NCBI GenBank assembly: GCA_020634215.1
Contig: JACKCD010000002.1
Span: forward strand, 1-64,000
Direction of reading: 5' to 3'
Source of the DNA: Ardenticatenaceae bacterium
GTDB taxonomy: Bacteria; Chloroflexota; Anaerolineae; Promineifilales; Promineifilaceae
Length of the DNA: 64,000 nucleotides
In this document: positions 24,459-32,344 of the stretch, piece after piece
How positions within the stretch are numbered: position 1 is the stretch's first letter
Layout of the letters: the number at the start of each line of letters is the position of its first letter
Notes under the pieces: model-generated
Database searches by the model: none
What the model saw: only the letters and a program-made list of their open reading frames with translations
What the model was told of the DNA's origin: nothing
Translations under genes and position numbers: made by a program

Positions 24459-24818
24459 CTAACCCCAATTGCTTAAAAACTCCAGCCAATCGTGCATATC
24501 GCGGTCTGATTTAGTATTAAGCAAACGTAGTAGCCGCCGTACAATTGTGCCTGTTGCTACTTGGTCAGACACAATGATACCTGAATGATGCTTGCCATTG
24601 TTCAGCCACTCGGTGTGCAAACGAAAGAAATCGCCGCGATTAAAAGTAAAGATGAATCGCTGCTGACGAGCTGCATGTTGCAGGTGAGTAGGGTCGGCTT
24701 GTCCTAATAAATTGGCTTCCGATACGGTGGTGACATCAATTTGGCGGGCACGGAGAGCCTGGATCAAATCTGTGCGCTGAGCATCTTCGTCAAGATAAAG
24801 TTTGATGCGTTGGCTCAT
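24459..24818 (-). CDS. DUF5615 (PIN-like) toxin component
   Basis: A 119-residue protein starting MSQRIKLYLDEDAQ, the typical N-terminus of the DUF5615 PIN-like group, with the acidic residues in LDED, TTVSEAN and FTFNRGDF. Such proteins are thought to be nucleases and usually follow a DUF433 gene. Here the start lies six bases after the stop of that gene. The pair is read as a VapBC-like toxin-antitoxin module. No AACGGCCGTT is present in the pair. Confidence 0.8.
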   Translation of the reverse strand: MSQRIKLYLDEDAQRTDLIQALRARQIDVTTVSEANLLGQADPTHLQHAARQQRFIFTFNRGDFFRLHTEWLNNGKHHSGIIVSDQVATGTIVRRLLRLLNTKSDRDMHDWLEFLSNWG

Positions 24819-24824
24819 AACTGA

Positions 24825-25103
24825 TTAGTTTATTTGGGCAGCACGTTTGAGATTGTTTTCTGAATCAGCTTCAATATCTGCTTCAATTTCATTCACATGC
24901 AGGTGATAGTAGGCTAAGGCGGCATAGATTTGTGCCAAATGCAAATGGGGTAGCTGGGTGGCAATTTCTTCAGCCGAAAGCCCTAATTTGTACAGGCCAA
25001 CAATGGCGCGAACGGTTGTGCCTGTGCCAGAAATAATGGGGCGGCCACCGCGTAATTGAGGATTTTTTTCTATCAATTCGTCTATTGTTGGTGCTAGGAT
25101 CAT
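24825..25103 (-). CDS. DUF433 antitoxin component
   Basis: A 92-residue protein; I start at MILAPTID (25103) where AAAGGCAAACC precedes the ATG. It has the DUF433 core RGGRPIISGTGTTVRAIVGL and EEIATQLPHLHLAQIYAALAYY, a winged-helix-like DNA-binding fold. It probably represses its own operon and blocks the DUF5615 partner downstream. Confidence 0.82.
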   Translation of the reverse strand: MILAPTIDELIEKNPQLRGGRPIISGTGTTVRAIVGLYKLGLSAEEIATQLPHLHLAQIYAALAYYHLHVNEIEADIEADSENNLKRAAQIN

Positions 25104-25250
25104 ATGGTTTGCCTTTTTATTGACGATATGGACATCATTATAACATGGAATGAGAATGGTTGGCTGCTTTGACCTGTCAAGCACCTGGGTGCGCGGGGTT
25201 GGGGGTCTGGGCGGTGGTGGGAAAACGGCCGTTTTTGCTATCCTGCGTAT

Positions 25251-25306
25251 AACGTATTTCGTATGGCGTATTGCCTTGGTACGAAATACGCCATACGAAA
25301 TACGTT
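25251..25306. repeat. Perfect 22-bp hairpin
   Basis: Arms 25251-25272 and 25285-25306 are exact complements made of ACGTATTTCGTATGGCG words, with a 12-base loop. It lies directly upstream of the ribosome site of the VanZ-like gene and downstream of the divergent DUF433 gene. Confidence 0.75.
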
Positions 25307-25322
25307 CAACAAGGGAGCAACG

Positions 25323-25730
25323 ATGTTAAAATCACAATTGATCACAACGAATTTATCCGACAAGCCCCGCTGGGTGTGGCTGCTGCTGGCGGGGCTGGTG
25401 GGTGGGGCGCTGTTCCCTTATGGCTGGCTGGCTGATGTGTCGCCCACGTTTGAACGGGGGCTGGAGTGGGTGTTTCGCTCGGATGCGGCGCATGTGGTGG
25501 GGCATTTGTTTATTTTTGGGCTGCTGGCAACGGCCGTTTTGCTGCTTTTCCCTGGGTTAAGAAAACGGCCGTTTCCTTTCTACGCCCTCATCCTCACCCT
25601 CGGTTTGGCGCAGGAAGCGTTGCAGCTCATTTCCTTCAAACACCACTTCTTTAGCAGCGGCGAACTGTTTGATTTGGCAGTTGATTTGTGCAGCGCAACG
25701 GCCGTTTTTTTGCTGTTTAGAAAAAAATAG
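25323..25730 (+). CDS. VanZ-like membrane protein
   Basis: A 135-residue protein. The ATG at 25323 has AAGGGAGCAACG before it; the in-frame ATG at 25263 is in the hairpin. It has three or four membrane segments and the VanZ-family features RSDAAHVVGHLFIFGLLA, GLAQEALQL and SGELFDLAVDLCSA. VanZ proteins are small inner-membrane proteins, some linked to teicoplanin resistance; most have unknown roles. The gene carries three AACGGCCGTT copies in 170 bases, in two frames (TAV and KRP). Confidence 0.8.
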   Translation: MLKSQLITTNLSDKPRWVWLLLAGLVGGALFPYGWLADVSPTFERGLEWVFRSDAAHVVGHLFIFGLLATAVLLLFPGLRKRPFPFYALILTLGLAQEALQLISFKHHFFSSGELFDLAVDLCSATAVFLLFRKK

Positions 25731-25899
25731 GACGCAGATTTACCTGATCTGCCTGATTATTCTAATGGTTAGAGGCTAACAGGAAGAAAAATCACGCAAA
25801 GGCGCAAAGACGCAAAGAGAAAACTTGGCGGATTTTGTGTCTTTGGATGAGATATTTCATCAGGAAAATCAGGTAAATCTGCGTCCCATTAAGCTCAGG
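25731..25899. repeat. Cluster of dispersed repeat words
   Basis: GACGCAGATTTACCTGATC (25732) and its inverted partner GATTTTCCTGATG read on the other strand near 25860 can pair, with CACGCAAAGGCGCAAAGACG (about 25794-25813) between them. All are seen as intergenic words elsewhere in the window or are of that style. Confidence 0.55.
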
Positions 25900-27498
25900 A
25901 TGATGCAAAACACACTTTCTCCTTCCAAATCCGATAAACCTGATTTGCCTCTGGCTCGGCACACGCTGTGGCAGGCGTTGGCGCTGGGGTGGGTGGCAGA
26001 CCAGCTTTTTTATGGGCAGCAGCTGGGTATTTCGGTGCTGCTGTTTGTGGGGCTGCTGCTGGTTTCGCTGTGGATTAACGGCCGTTCTCTCCCCCTCACC
26101 CCCCGCAACCGCTGGCTCATCCTGCCCCTGCTCTTCTTCGCCAGCATGGTCTTTATCCGCGCCAACCCGTTCCTCACCTTTCTCAACACCGTTGCCACCC
26201 TCTGCCTGCTGGCCGCCGTCGCCTTTTTTTATGCCGCCGGGCAGGTCAGCAGCCTGAGCGTGCTGGGGCTAGGGCTGTTGCCGCTGCGGGTGGCGGGCAA
26301 TGCCGTCGCCCATACGCCGCTGCTGCTGGCGCAAACCATTGACACGAAAGCGGTGCAGCTTCGCGGGCGGCAAAATGTGCTGCCGCTGCTGCGCGGTGCT
26401 TTGCTGGCACTGCCCGTGCTTGCCATCTTCACCGCCCTGCTCTCCTCAGCCGATTTGGCCTTTGCCAACGTCATCGAAACGATTTTCCAGTTTGAGTTTT
26501 TGCCCAATCTTGCCACTCTCATCGGGCAGGGGGTGTTTGTGCTAGTGATGGCCTGGTTGGTGGCGGGCGGGCTGGCCTATGCTCTGGCGCGGCGCGAGGC
26601 CGAAAAGCTGAGTGTGGATGACCGAGGCATCATTGAAACGGGGGCCGATTGGCTACGGCAGCGGTTCCCGCTGGGGTTTGTGGAAACGGCGACGGTGTTG
26701 GGGCTGGTGAATGGACTGTTTTTGCTGTTTACGGCCGTTCAGTTCACCTATCTCTTTGGCGGCCGGCGCAACATTGGCGACTTTACCTATGCCGAATATG
26801 CGCGGCGCGGCTTTTTTGAGCTGGTGGCCGTGGCGGTGCTGTCGCTGGGGCTGATTTTGGGGCTAAATTGGCTGGCGCGGCGGGAGAACAAGCGGCAAAT
26901 TAGCTGGTTCAACGCCCAGTCCAGCCTGATGGTGGGTTTTGTGCTGCTGATGCTGGTTTCGGCGTGGCGACGGATGGCGCTGTATGAGGCGACCTTTGGC
27001 TATACCGATCTGCGGCTGATTGTTTTTGTCTTTATCGGCTGGCTGGCGGTGCTGCTGGGCTGGTTTTTGCTGACGCTGTGGCGAAAGCCGGAGCGGTTTG
27101 CCATTGGGCTGCTGCTGTGTGTCATTGGCTTTATCGCCACGCTCAACCTGCTCAACTTCGATGCCTTTATTGTGCGGCGCAATTTGGCGCACTATGAGCA
27201 AACGGGCGAACTGGATGTTTATTACCTGGTGGGGTTGTCGGCTGACGCGGTGCCGATGCTGTTGGCGGCGGAAACGGCCGTTTCCCACGACCCCCAAACC
27301 ATCACCGACTGGAGCTGCGGGCGTGACTCTGTTTCTGCCGAAGGGGAGGTTCTCCCCGAATGCCAAGTAACACTCGCCACCATTTTGTCCCGCAATCTCG
27401 ATGCTCGGCGGGAGCAGCTTGCCCCCACAAGCTGGGCAACCTGGCCCAGCTTCAACCTGTCGCGTCATCAGGCGTATCTCGTGTTAGGTAATCGTTAA
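25900..27498 (+). CDS. Multi-pass membrane protein (DUF4153/DUF4173-type)
   Basis: A 532-residue protein. I start at the ATG pair 25900/25903, since the upstream frame reads from repeat DNA. About 12 membrane segments are visible. Features include AHTPLLLAQTIDTKAVQLRGRQNVLPLLRG, FGGRRNIGDFTYAEYARRGFFEL and a final soluble part (DVYYLVGLSADAVPML, SWATWPSFNLSRHQAYLVL). The central motif YAEYARRGFFEL is the mark of the DUF4153/DUF4173 family. Role unknown. A DUF1361 gene follows, so a membrane-protein cluster is present. Confidence 0.8.
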   Translation: MMQNTLSPSKSDKPDLPLARHTLWQALALGWVADQLFYGQQLGISVLLFVGLLLVSLWINGRSLPLTPRNRWLILPLLFFASMVFIRANPFLTFLNTVATLCLLAAVAFFYAAGQVSSLSVLGLGLLPLRVAGNAVAHTPLLLAQTIDTKAVQLRGRQNVLPLLRGALLALPVLAIFTALLSSADLAFANVIETIFQFEFLPNLATLIGQGVFVLVMAWLVAGGLAYALARREAEKLSVDDRGIIETGADWLRQRFPLGFVETATVLGLVNGLFLLFTAVQFTYLFGGRRNIGDFTYAEYARRGFFELVAVAVLSLGLILGLNWLARRENKRQISWFNAQSSLMVGFVLLMLVSAWRRMALYEATFGYTDLRLIVFVFIGWLAVLLGWFLLTLWRKPERFAIGLLLCVIGFIATLNLLNFDAFIVRRNLAHYEQTGELDVYYLVGLSADAVPMLLAAETAVSHDPQTITDWSCGRDSVSAEGEVLPECQVTLATILSRNLDARREQLAPTSWATWPSFNLSRHQAYLVLGNR

Positions 27499-27504
27499 AT
27501 TCCT

Positions 27505-27532
27505 GTAGAGACGCAAAATCTTGCGTCTCTAC
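27505..27532. repeat. Palindromic hairpin, GACGCAAAATCTTGCGTC family, copy 1
   Basis: GTAGAGACGCAA and TTGCGTCTCTAC are exact complements around AATC. Two more copies of the core lie at 39835-39893 after the alpha-2-macroglobulin gene. Both locations are just after the stop codon of a large plus-strand gene. Confidence 0.8.
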
Positions 27533-27546
27533 GTCGTCATCATCAC

Positions 27547-28209
27547 ATGCTACACAAACAAAACGAACTTAAACTGGTTCTTTGGGGAGCAGCCGGGTCG
27601 CTGCTGGCCGTGCTGTTGGTAATCGTTCGCTGGCTACTGGTTGGCAACTTCACCTTTGATTTTATGGTGTGGAATTTGTTTTTGGCGTGGCTGCCGCTGC
27701 TGTTTGCGGCGATGGCGTGGCGATGGTGGGAAAAACGGCCGTTTTCCCTTCTCTACACCACCCTCTGGCTCCTCTTCTTCCCCAACGCCCCCTACATCCT
27801 GACAGACTTCATTCACCTGCGGCAGCGTGGCGGCGTGCCAATTTGGTTTGATTTCCTGCTGCTGCTGGCCTTCGCCCTGGCTGGATTATACGTCGGGCTG
27901 CTGTCGCTCGATTGGCTGCATCGGCTAGTGGCGGGGGAAAACGGCCGTTTTCTTGGCTGGCTTTTTGTCCTCACCACCCTTAGCCTCAGCAGCTTTGGTG
28001 TTTACATGGGTCGCTTCTGGCGCTGGAACAGTTGGGACATGCTGCTGCGGCCAACGGCCGTTCTCACCCACCTTGCCCACACCCTCACCGACCCTGCCAA
28101 CGCCCAACACACCGCAACTGCCACCTTACTGCTCACCGTTATTCTGCTCATTAGCTACGCTTTCTTCCACTTTCCACAAAAAGCAAGGGAGCGAGAGACT
28201 AATCTCTAA
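27547..28209 (+). CDS. DUF1361 membrane protein
   Basis: A 220-residue protein with six or seven membrane segments. The DUF1361 signatures are LFFPNAPYILTDFIHL and GRFWRWNSWD. The family is often next to two-component or transport genes and its function is unknown. AACGGCCGTT occurs in it as EKRPF, ENGRF and PTAV, three different frames of the same word. A CAATCTCTAATCCC-type repeat stretch follows the stop. Confidence 0.85.
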   Translation: MLHKQNELKLVLWGAAGSLLAVLLVIVRWLLVGNFTFDFMVWNLFLAWLPLLFAAMAWRWWEKRPFSLLYTTLWLLFFPNAPYILTDFIHLRQRGGVPIWFDFLLLLAFALAGLYVGLLSLDWLHRLVAGENGRFLGWLFVLTTLSLSSFGVYMGRFWRWNSWDMLLRPTAVLTHLAHTLTDPANAQHTATATLLLTVILLISYAFFHFPQKARERETNL

Positions 28210-28255
28210 TCTCCAATCTCTAATCCCTAATCCCCCAATCCCCAAACTCCGCTAT

Positions 28256-28287
28256 AATCCTCATTAGACAACCATCTAATGAGGATT
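28256..28287 (+). promoter_or_regulatory. Hairpin enclosing the ribosome site of the EamA gene
   Basis: AATCCTCATTAGA (28256-28268) and TCTAATGAGGATT (28275-28287) form a 13-bp stem. The GAGGA that would bind ribosomes lies in the right arm, two to five bases before TTTATG, so a folded RNA would hide it. A TATAAT overlaps the left end (28253-28258) without a clear -35. Confidence 0.55.
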
Positions 28288-28289
28288 TT

Positions 28290-29222
28290 ATGACATCACA
28301 AGCATTACCCTACATCGTTTTACTCGGTTTTATGTATGGCTCCACCCTCGTCGCTTCCCGCTTTAGCGTCGGCCAATTTGCCCCTGCCACCTACATTGGC
28401 CTGCGGCTCTCCCTTGCCGCCCTGGCTCATGCCACCATCTACCAATTTTCCGCCAGCCGTGCCTGGTCACGCGACCGCAACGTCTGGCAACATGCGCTGC
28501 TGCTGGGGGTGATCGGAACGGCCGTTCCCATGACCGCCATCGTCACCGCCCTCACCTACCTCTCCAGCGGCATGGCCTCCATACTCATCACCATCAACCC
28601 AGCCATCACCGTTTTGCTGGCGCACTTCTTCCTCCATGACGAAAAGCTCAACACGCGCAAAATTGTGGGCATCGTTTTGGCACTCAGCGGCACCGCCCTG
28701 CTGACCGTGCGCGGCGAAACCGGACTGGCCGATGTTGCCAAAGCCAATCCCATCGGCTACATCCTCATGTTCACCTCCATCCTGCTGGGCAGCAGTTCCA
28801 CCGTCTATGCCCGCAAGTACATGCGAACATTTGATGCCTTTGACGTTGCCAGCATTCGCATGTTGGCCGCCGCGCTGGCCGTTATGCCGCTGTCGCTGCT
28901 GCTGGTGGGGTTTGATTTAACGGCCGTTACCCCCACCGGCTACGGCGCTCTCGGCTACGCCTCTCTGATGGGAACCTTTGGCGGCATGATGCTCGCCTTC
29001 TACATCATCAAGCGGTTTGGGGCCACCGCCTCCGCCATGACCGCCTACGTCGTCCCCATCATCACCAACATCGGCGGCATTTTGCTGCTGGGCGAAACGT
29101 TTACCGTGGGGATGCTGTGGGGAGCCTTGCTCATTGTTGCCGGTATCTTCATCATCAACCAGCGCCGCCGCCCCCGCACCGTAGCGGGCGAATCTCTTCG
29201 CGCCATTGACCGGGTGCGGTAA
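28290..29222 (+). CDS. EamA/DMT-superfamily transporter
   Basis: A 310-residue inner-membrane protein with ten segments in two EamA halves. Marks include GFMYGSTLVASRFSVGQFAP, ILITINPAITVLLAHFFLHDEKLN at the end of half one and AYVVPIITNIGGILLLGE in half two. Such proteins export amino acids, nucleosides or other metabolites. The substrate cannot be told. The ribosome site lies in a hairpin. Confidence 0.88.
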   Translation: MTSQALPYIVLLGFMYGSTLVASRFSVGQFAPATYIGLRLSLAALAHATIYQFSASRAWSRDRNVWQHALLLGVIGTAVPMTAIVTALTYLSSGMASILITINPAITVLLAHFFLHDEKLNTRKIVGIVLALSGTALLTVRGETGLADVAKANPIGYILMFTSILLGSSSTVYARKYMRTFDAFDVASIRMLAAALAVMPLSLLLVGFDLTAVTPTGYGALGYASLMGTFGGMMLAFYIIKRFGATASAMTAYVVPIITNIGGILLLGETFTVGMLWGALLIVAGIFIINQRRRPRTVAGESLRAIDRVR

Positions 29223-29239
29223 GGCGTTACTTGGCTGAA

Positions 29240-29270
29240 AGTGCCAGGCACTTCCGAAGTGCCTGGCACT
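29240..29270. repeat. Hairpin between convergent genes
   Basis: AGTGCCAGGCACTT and AAGTGCCTGGCACT are exact complements around CCG. The left arm is itself near-palindromic. The end touches the stop codon of the thpR gene. Confidence 0.75.
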
Positions 29271-29830
29271 CAATGATCCCCTCCCAACGCAAAACGGCCG
29301 ATTTCGCTCCAGGCCTGGTCATTGGCACCCCGCTGCATCAGCTGCAAATGGGTGATGGGGGCAACAAAACGGCCGTTTTCCCACCCCGTCTGCTGCAACT
29401 CCGCCACCATCTTTTGCAACGCATCCTTGTTCAGCCGCATCGCCAGCGTCAAATGAGCATTAAACTGTTTGTGTTTATCCTGACCCAAAGATTGAACAAT
29501 TGTTCGTCGCACGATTCGGAGTTCTTCCGTTGGCTCCACGCCCAAATAGGCCACGCGCCAGCCAAAGGTGCGAATGCCGCCCAAAACGAGCGAAAACGGC
29601 TGTATTTGCCTGCAAATGGCGTGGAGATGGTCAATAACGGCCGTTTCGCTCCCCAAAACCGCCTCACCCACCCGCCAATACGTCCCTGCCAGCGTCACAT
29701 GTGGCGGCGTAATCCGCGCCGTTTTGCCGTCATATCGCTCCCGCACTGCCTGAATTTCATCGGCCAATTCCCCCGTGGGAAATGCCCCCACAAAAATGCG
29801 GTAGTCACCGCGCTGTAAAAAAGGTATCAT
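29270..29830 (-). CDS. thpR: RNA 2',3'-cyclic phosphodiesterase (2'-5' RNA ligase family)
   Basis: A 186-residue member of the 2H phosphoesterase family. The two HxT motifs are PPHVTLAGTY (about residue 46) and AHLTLAMRL (about residue 134). RIFVGAFPTGE is the usual N-terminal strand. These enzymes open 2',3'-cyclic phosphates or ligate RNA ends in the cytoplasm. Two AACGGCCGTT copies read in this gene as ENGRF and ETAV. The stop codon TCA-complement lies in a hairpin shared with the convergent EamA gene. Confidence 0.88.
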   Translation of the reverse strand: MIPFLQRGDYRIFVGAFPTGELADEIQAVRERYDGKTARITPPHVTLAGTYWRVGEAVLGSETAVIDHLHAICRQIQPFSLVLGGIRTFGWRVAYLGVEPTEELRIVRRTIVQSLGQDKHKQFNAHLTLAMRLNKDALQKMVAELQQTGWENGRFVAPITHLQLMQRGANDQAWSEIGRFALGGDH

Positions 29831-30007
29831 TGCTTACCTCGTTTTTCTGTCTAAAGATCACGTCTATCCGAAAGATCAAATGTTCTAGCCAGCAATTTTT
29901 TGTGAGTTACTCATAAAAAATATTCTGGCTTTAGCCCTACTTTTTGCCAGCTTGAGCGACATTGTAGGGCAAGTTTGCAAACTTGCCCTACGTGCATGAA
30001 CTACTCA
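29831..30007. other. Upstream region of the band-7 gene
   Basis: This stretch carries TGAGTTACTCATAAA (shared with about 5127) and the 28-bp palindrome at 29964, then leads into the promoter at 30008. No gene is seen. Confidence 0.5.
29964..29991. repeat. 28-bp perfect palindrome, copy 1
   Basis: The sequence starts GTAGGGCAAGTTTG and its second half is the exact complement. An identical copy lies at 33941-33968. The two flank the band-7, MazF, HigA and IS66 genes. Confidence 0.9.
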
Positions 30008-30036
30008 TTGACAAAGTGTGAAAACAACACTATAAT
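30008..30036 (+). promoter_or_regulatory. Consensus promoter of the band-7 gene
   Basis: TTGACA (30008-30013), 17 bases, TATAAT (30031-30036): a perfect match to the housekeeping consensus. Two symmetric boxes overlap and follow it (see next entry), so it is probably repressed most of the time. Confidence 0.8.
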
Positions 30037-30068
30037 GTCCGACATTGATAAAGTGTAGTAAAAACACT
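30015..30068. promoter_or_regulatory. Twin operators AGTGT-N7-ACACT
   Basis: Two 17-bp boxes share exactly the form AGTGT-N7-ACACT: 30015-30031, inside the promoter spacer, and 30052-30068, just after the start site. Their centres are 37 bp apart. The flanking bases are also alike (ATTGACAA and ATTGATAA), so the pair is a direct repeat. This suits a dimeric repressor; which one is unknown. Confidence 0.65.
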
Positions 30069-30148
30069 AAATGAGCAAGGAACCAGACAAGCAATACCGT
30101 TTGCTTCCCATCCCCGCTTGTCTGCATTCTTACCTAAGGAGCATAATC

Positions 30149-30988
30149 ATGCAAAAGATAGTGATGGCAACCAGTTTGTTTTTTGTGTTGGTTGGCTGGC
30201 AGTGGGGATTAACGGCCGTTCTCCTCCTCACCCTCCTCGCCTGCCTTCTCGCCATGTATTGGGTCCTAATGATGTGGGGCCAGGTGCAAATTCCCGAATT
30301 AGAGGTGGGTGTCGTTTACAACACCCACAAAAAACAGTTTGTTCGCTTTCTCCCCAGCGGCCGCCATCGGCTGGCCCCTTTTGTGGAACAGGTGCAGGCC
30401 ACCATCCCCCTCACCTCCGGCTCCGCCAGCGACCGCACCAGCGGGGTGCAAACCAGCGGCGGCATTGCCATTGATGTCGCCTGGACCGTTTCCTACACCC
30501 TCAACCCGTTTCGCATTGCCGCCGACAAACAGGCCAAGCTGGCACGGTCGCTGCCCACCAAGGCGGCCTCGGTGGTGACAAAGCACATGGGCAACTGCCT
30601 GCAACACGTTCTGGGCGACCATACCGTGGCGCAGTTGGTGCAGCCCGGCACTCACAAACGGCTGGAGCGGGAGCTGCGCCAATGTTTGGCCGAGCGGCTG
30701 GCCGATTCCGGCTTTGAGGTGTCGCGGGTGATGATTGGGGCAATTGCGATGCCCGCGCCGGTGCGAAAGGCGTTGGAAGCGGCCGAGGAACGTCGCCTGC
30801 AAACGGAAAACGAGGTGCAGGCACTTTCCCGCCTCCAGCAAGTCATCAGCCGCTTTTCGGATGCCGAGGTGCAGCGGCTGCTGGAGCTGGAGCGCATCCA
30901 TGCCCTGGGGCAGCACGGGGTGGCACTGTATTATCCGGGGATGGTGGAGGAAAAAACGGCCGTTTTTCCCCTCCCCACCCTGTCCTGA
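30149..30988 (+). CDS. SPFH/band-7 (stomatin-like) membrane protein
   Basis: A 279-residue protein. The ATG at 30149 has TAAGGAG eight bases before it; an upstream ATG (30071) opens a short leader in the same frame. The N-terminus has two close hydrophobic segments (MATSLFFVLVGWQWGLTAVLLLTLLACLLAMYWVL), then the SPFH domain (EVGVVYNTHKKQFVRFLPSGRHRL, IDVAWTVSYTLNPFRI, VMIGAIAMPAPVRKALEAAEERRLQTEN). Such proteins form oligomers in membrane microdomains. A strong operator-controlled promoter lies upstream. The last residues are KTAVF, from an AACGGCCGTT copy close to the stop. Confidence 0.87.
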   Translation: MQKIVMATSLFFVLVGWQWGLTAVLLLTLLACLLAMYWVLMMWGQVQIPELEVGVVYNTHKKQFVRFLPSGRHRLAPFVEQVQATIPLTSGSASDRTSGVQTSGGIAIDVAWTVSYTLNPFRIAADKQAKLARSLPTKAASVVTKHMGNCLQHVLGDHTVAQLVQPGTHKRLERELRQCLAERLADSGFEVSRVMIGAIAMPAPVRKALEAAEERRLQTENEVQALSRLQQVISRFSDAEVQRLLELERIHALGQHGVALYYPGMVEEKTAVFPLPTLS

Positions 30989-31044
30989 AAATAAGATGCT
31001 CTCACTTAAATTTGTCACAAACAGCCTTTGCTTCTATCTTGTAC

Positions 31045-31551
31045 TCAGTAATCAGTCAATAAGTGTTGCAAATTCTCAATATCAACACCTTCAACTCGCT
31101 GCTGTGAATATTTCACTAGCAAGCGTATAAGTTTTTCGGTCATTGTTTGCACAATAGCCACAGGTTGCTGGGCCAAATCAACTTCTGCAACCACATCGGC
31201 CAACGCCGTTTGGGTTAAATTTAAAGCGCGACGCAACCGCTTATCAACTTGTTCAAGATCAGTAGTGGATGTTTGACCAACGGTGTAAACAACAAGCCCC
31301 GGCTCGATTGCCGCTACCTTGGGGCGTACAAACGATGGTTTGAGCAATCCGGCATCTTGCCAATCTACCAGCAAGTAATCAATTTCGGGATTGGCTTTCG
31401 TAATTTGGGACGATACATAGACCAAAAGTAGCTCTGGACGATGCTGATGGTAGATTTTACTGCTGACAACGATGGCTGGGCGTGTTTTACTGGCCGACAA
31501 ATCAGTAAACGGAAAAGGGATCAGAACAACATCACCGCGCTGGAATGCCAT
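31045..31551 (-). CDS. MazF/PemK-type endoribonuclease toxin with extra C-terminal part
   Basis: A 168-residue protein starting MAFQRGDVVLIPFPFTDLS, with AGAGG upstream. The core RGDVVLIPFPF, KTRPAIVVSS and PKVAAIEPGLV has the PemK/MazF SH3-like fold that cuts mRNA. After the usual end (about 112 residues) the chain continues with about 55 residues (AVAEVDLAQQPVAIVQ, LQHLLTDY) not typical for MazF. The 20-base overlap with the upstream antitoxin gene secures the operon. Confidence 0.8.
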   Translation of the reverse strand: MAFQRGDVVLIPFPFTDLSASKTRPAIVVSSKIYHQHRPELLLVYVSSQITKANPEIDYLLVDWQDAGLLKPSFVRPKVAAIEPGLVVYTVGQTSTTDLEQVDKRLRRALNLTQTALADVVAEVDLAQQPVAIVQTMTEKLIRLLVKYSQQRVEGVDIENLQHLLTDY

Positions 31552-31777
31552 ATACCTCTCTCCAATTATCGTAGACGGCATCGTCGGGATTGTCCCACTC
31601 TTTCTCAAAGGCAGCTAGACTCATTTTGTGCCAATCCTCTTCAGCACCTTGCTCGTCATCAACGAGGCTGTCTAACAGCAGTTTAGCGAGAACCAGCCGT
31701 TCGGTGGTTGTAAACCGACGGGTTTTGTCAAAAATTTTTGTTACTCGCTTTGAAACAATGATGCTTGCTGTTGTCAT
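31532..31777 (-). CDS. Antitoxin partner of the MazF-type toxin
   Basis: An 81-residue acidic protein (WDNPDDAVYDNW, DDEQGAEEDW) with a good AGGAG site ahead of the ATG. Its N-terminal part (MTTASIIVSKRVTKIFDK) may bind DNA. Its 3' end overlaps the start of the toxin gene by 20 bases. Small size, charge and overlap are typical of antitoxins, but I cannot name its family. Confidence 0.75.
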   Translation of the reverse strand: MTTASIIVSKRVTKIFDKTRRFTTTERLVLAKLLLDSLVDDEQGAEEDWHKMSLAAFEKEWDNPDDAVYDNWREVYGIPAR

Positions 31778-31989
31778 TGTTATGTCTCCTAAACAAGTGT
31801 GACCATAATTGTTGTAACATCTTCATTGTACTTGGGTTCTTATTATGCAGTCAATGCCACTGTGGGAAGCAAAACGGCCGTTTTCCATCCTACTTCCTTA
31901 TTAAGGCAAAGGGCAGTTGGGGAAAACGGCCGTTTTCCCCCTCCCCACCCTTTCTTGATGCTTGCTGCCCAGAAACCAAACTGTTCCGA

Positions 31990-32018
31990 TTGACGTATTA
32001 CGCCACACGTAATATGAT
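31990..32018 (+). promoter_or_regulatory. Promoter with internal operator upstream of higA
   Basis: TTGACG (31990-31995), 17 bases, TATGAT (32013-32018). The spacer contains ATTACG-CCACA-CGTAAT (31997-32013), a symmetric box well placed for self-repression by the HigA-like protein encoded 33 bases downstream. Confidence 0.6.
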
Positions 32019-32050
32019 GTTGGCATAATTCAGTCATTGAGGTATCGGTA

Positions 32051-32344
32051 ATGACCCAACCCATCAATCGTATGCGCCCCGTTCACCCGGGGGAAATTTT
32101 GCGCGAAGATTTTTTGCTTCCGTTAGATATGAGTGTTAACGCGCTGGCGATGGCACTAGGCGTGCCAGCAACGCGCATTCACGAAATTGTCAAGGAGCGT
32201 CGTTCCATTACGGCTGATACTGCCGTGCGTTTGGCACGTTATTTTGGCGGTGATCCAGTCTCTTGGCTCAACCTTCAGGCAATATATGATTTAAAAACGC
32301 TTTCTACCCGTGACGAAATTCTCAAAAAGGTTGAACCAAGGTAA
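32051..32344 (+). CDS. higA: HigA-type antitoxin, last codons replaced by IS66
   Basis: A 97-residue Xre-family protein. RPVHPGEILREDFLLPLDMSVNALAMALGVPATRIHEIVKER is the HigA helix-turn-helix signature and the chain ends KKVEPR. The stop TAA (32342-32344) is supplied by the left inverted repeat of the IS66 element. Joining the flanks across the element gives a chain ending VEPRVMEPIL, so only about six residues were lost. No higB toxin gene is found next to it. The promoter has an internal operator. Confidence 0.85.
   Translation: MTQPINRMRPVHPGEILREDFLLPLDMSVNALAMALGVPATRIHEIVKERRSITADTAVRLARYFGGDPVSWLNLQAIYDLKTLSTRDEILKKVEPR
32333..32340. repeat. Target-site duplication, left (GAACCAAG)
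   Basis: The 8 bases before the left end of the element are identical to those after its right end (33915-33922). Eight bases is the usual duplication length for IS66. Confidence 0.9.
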
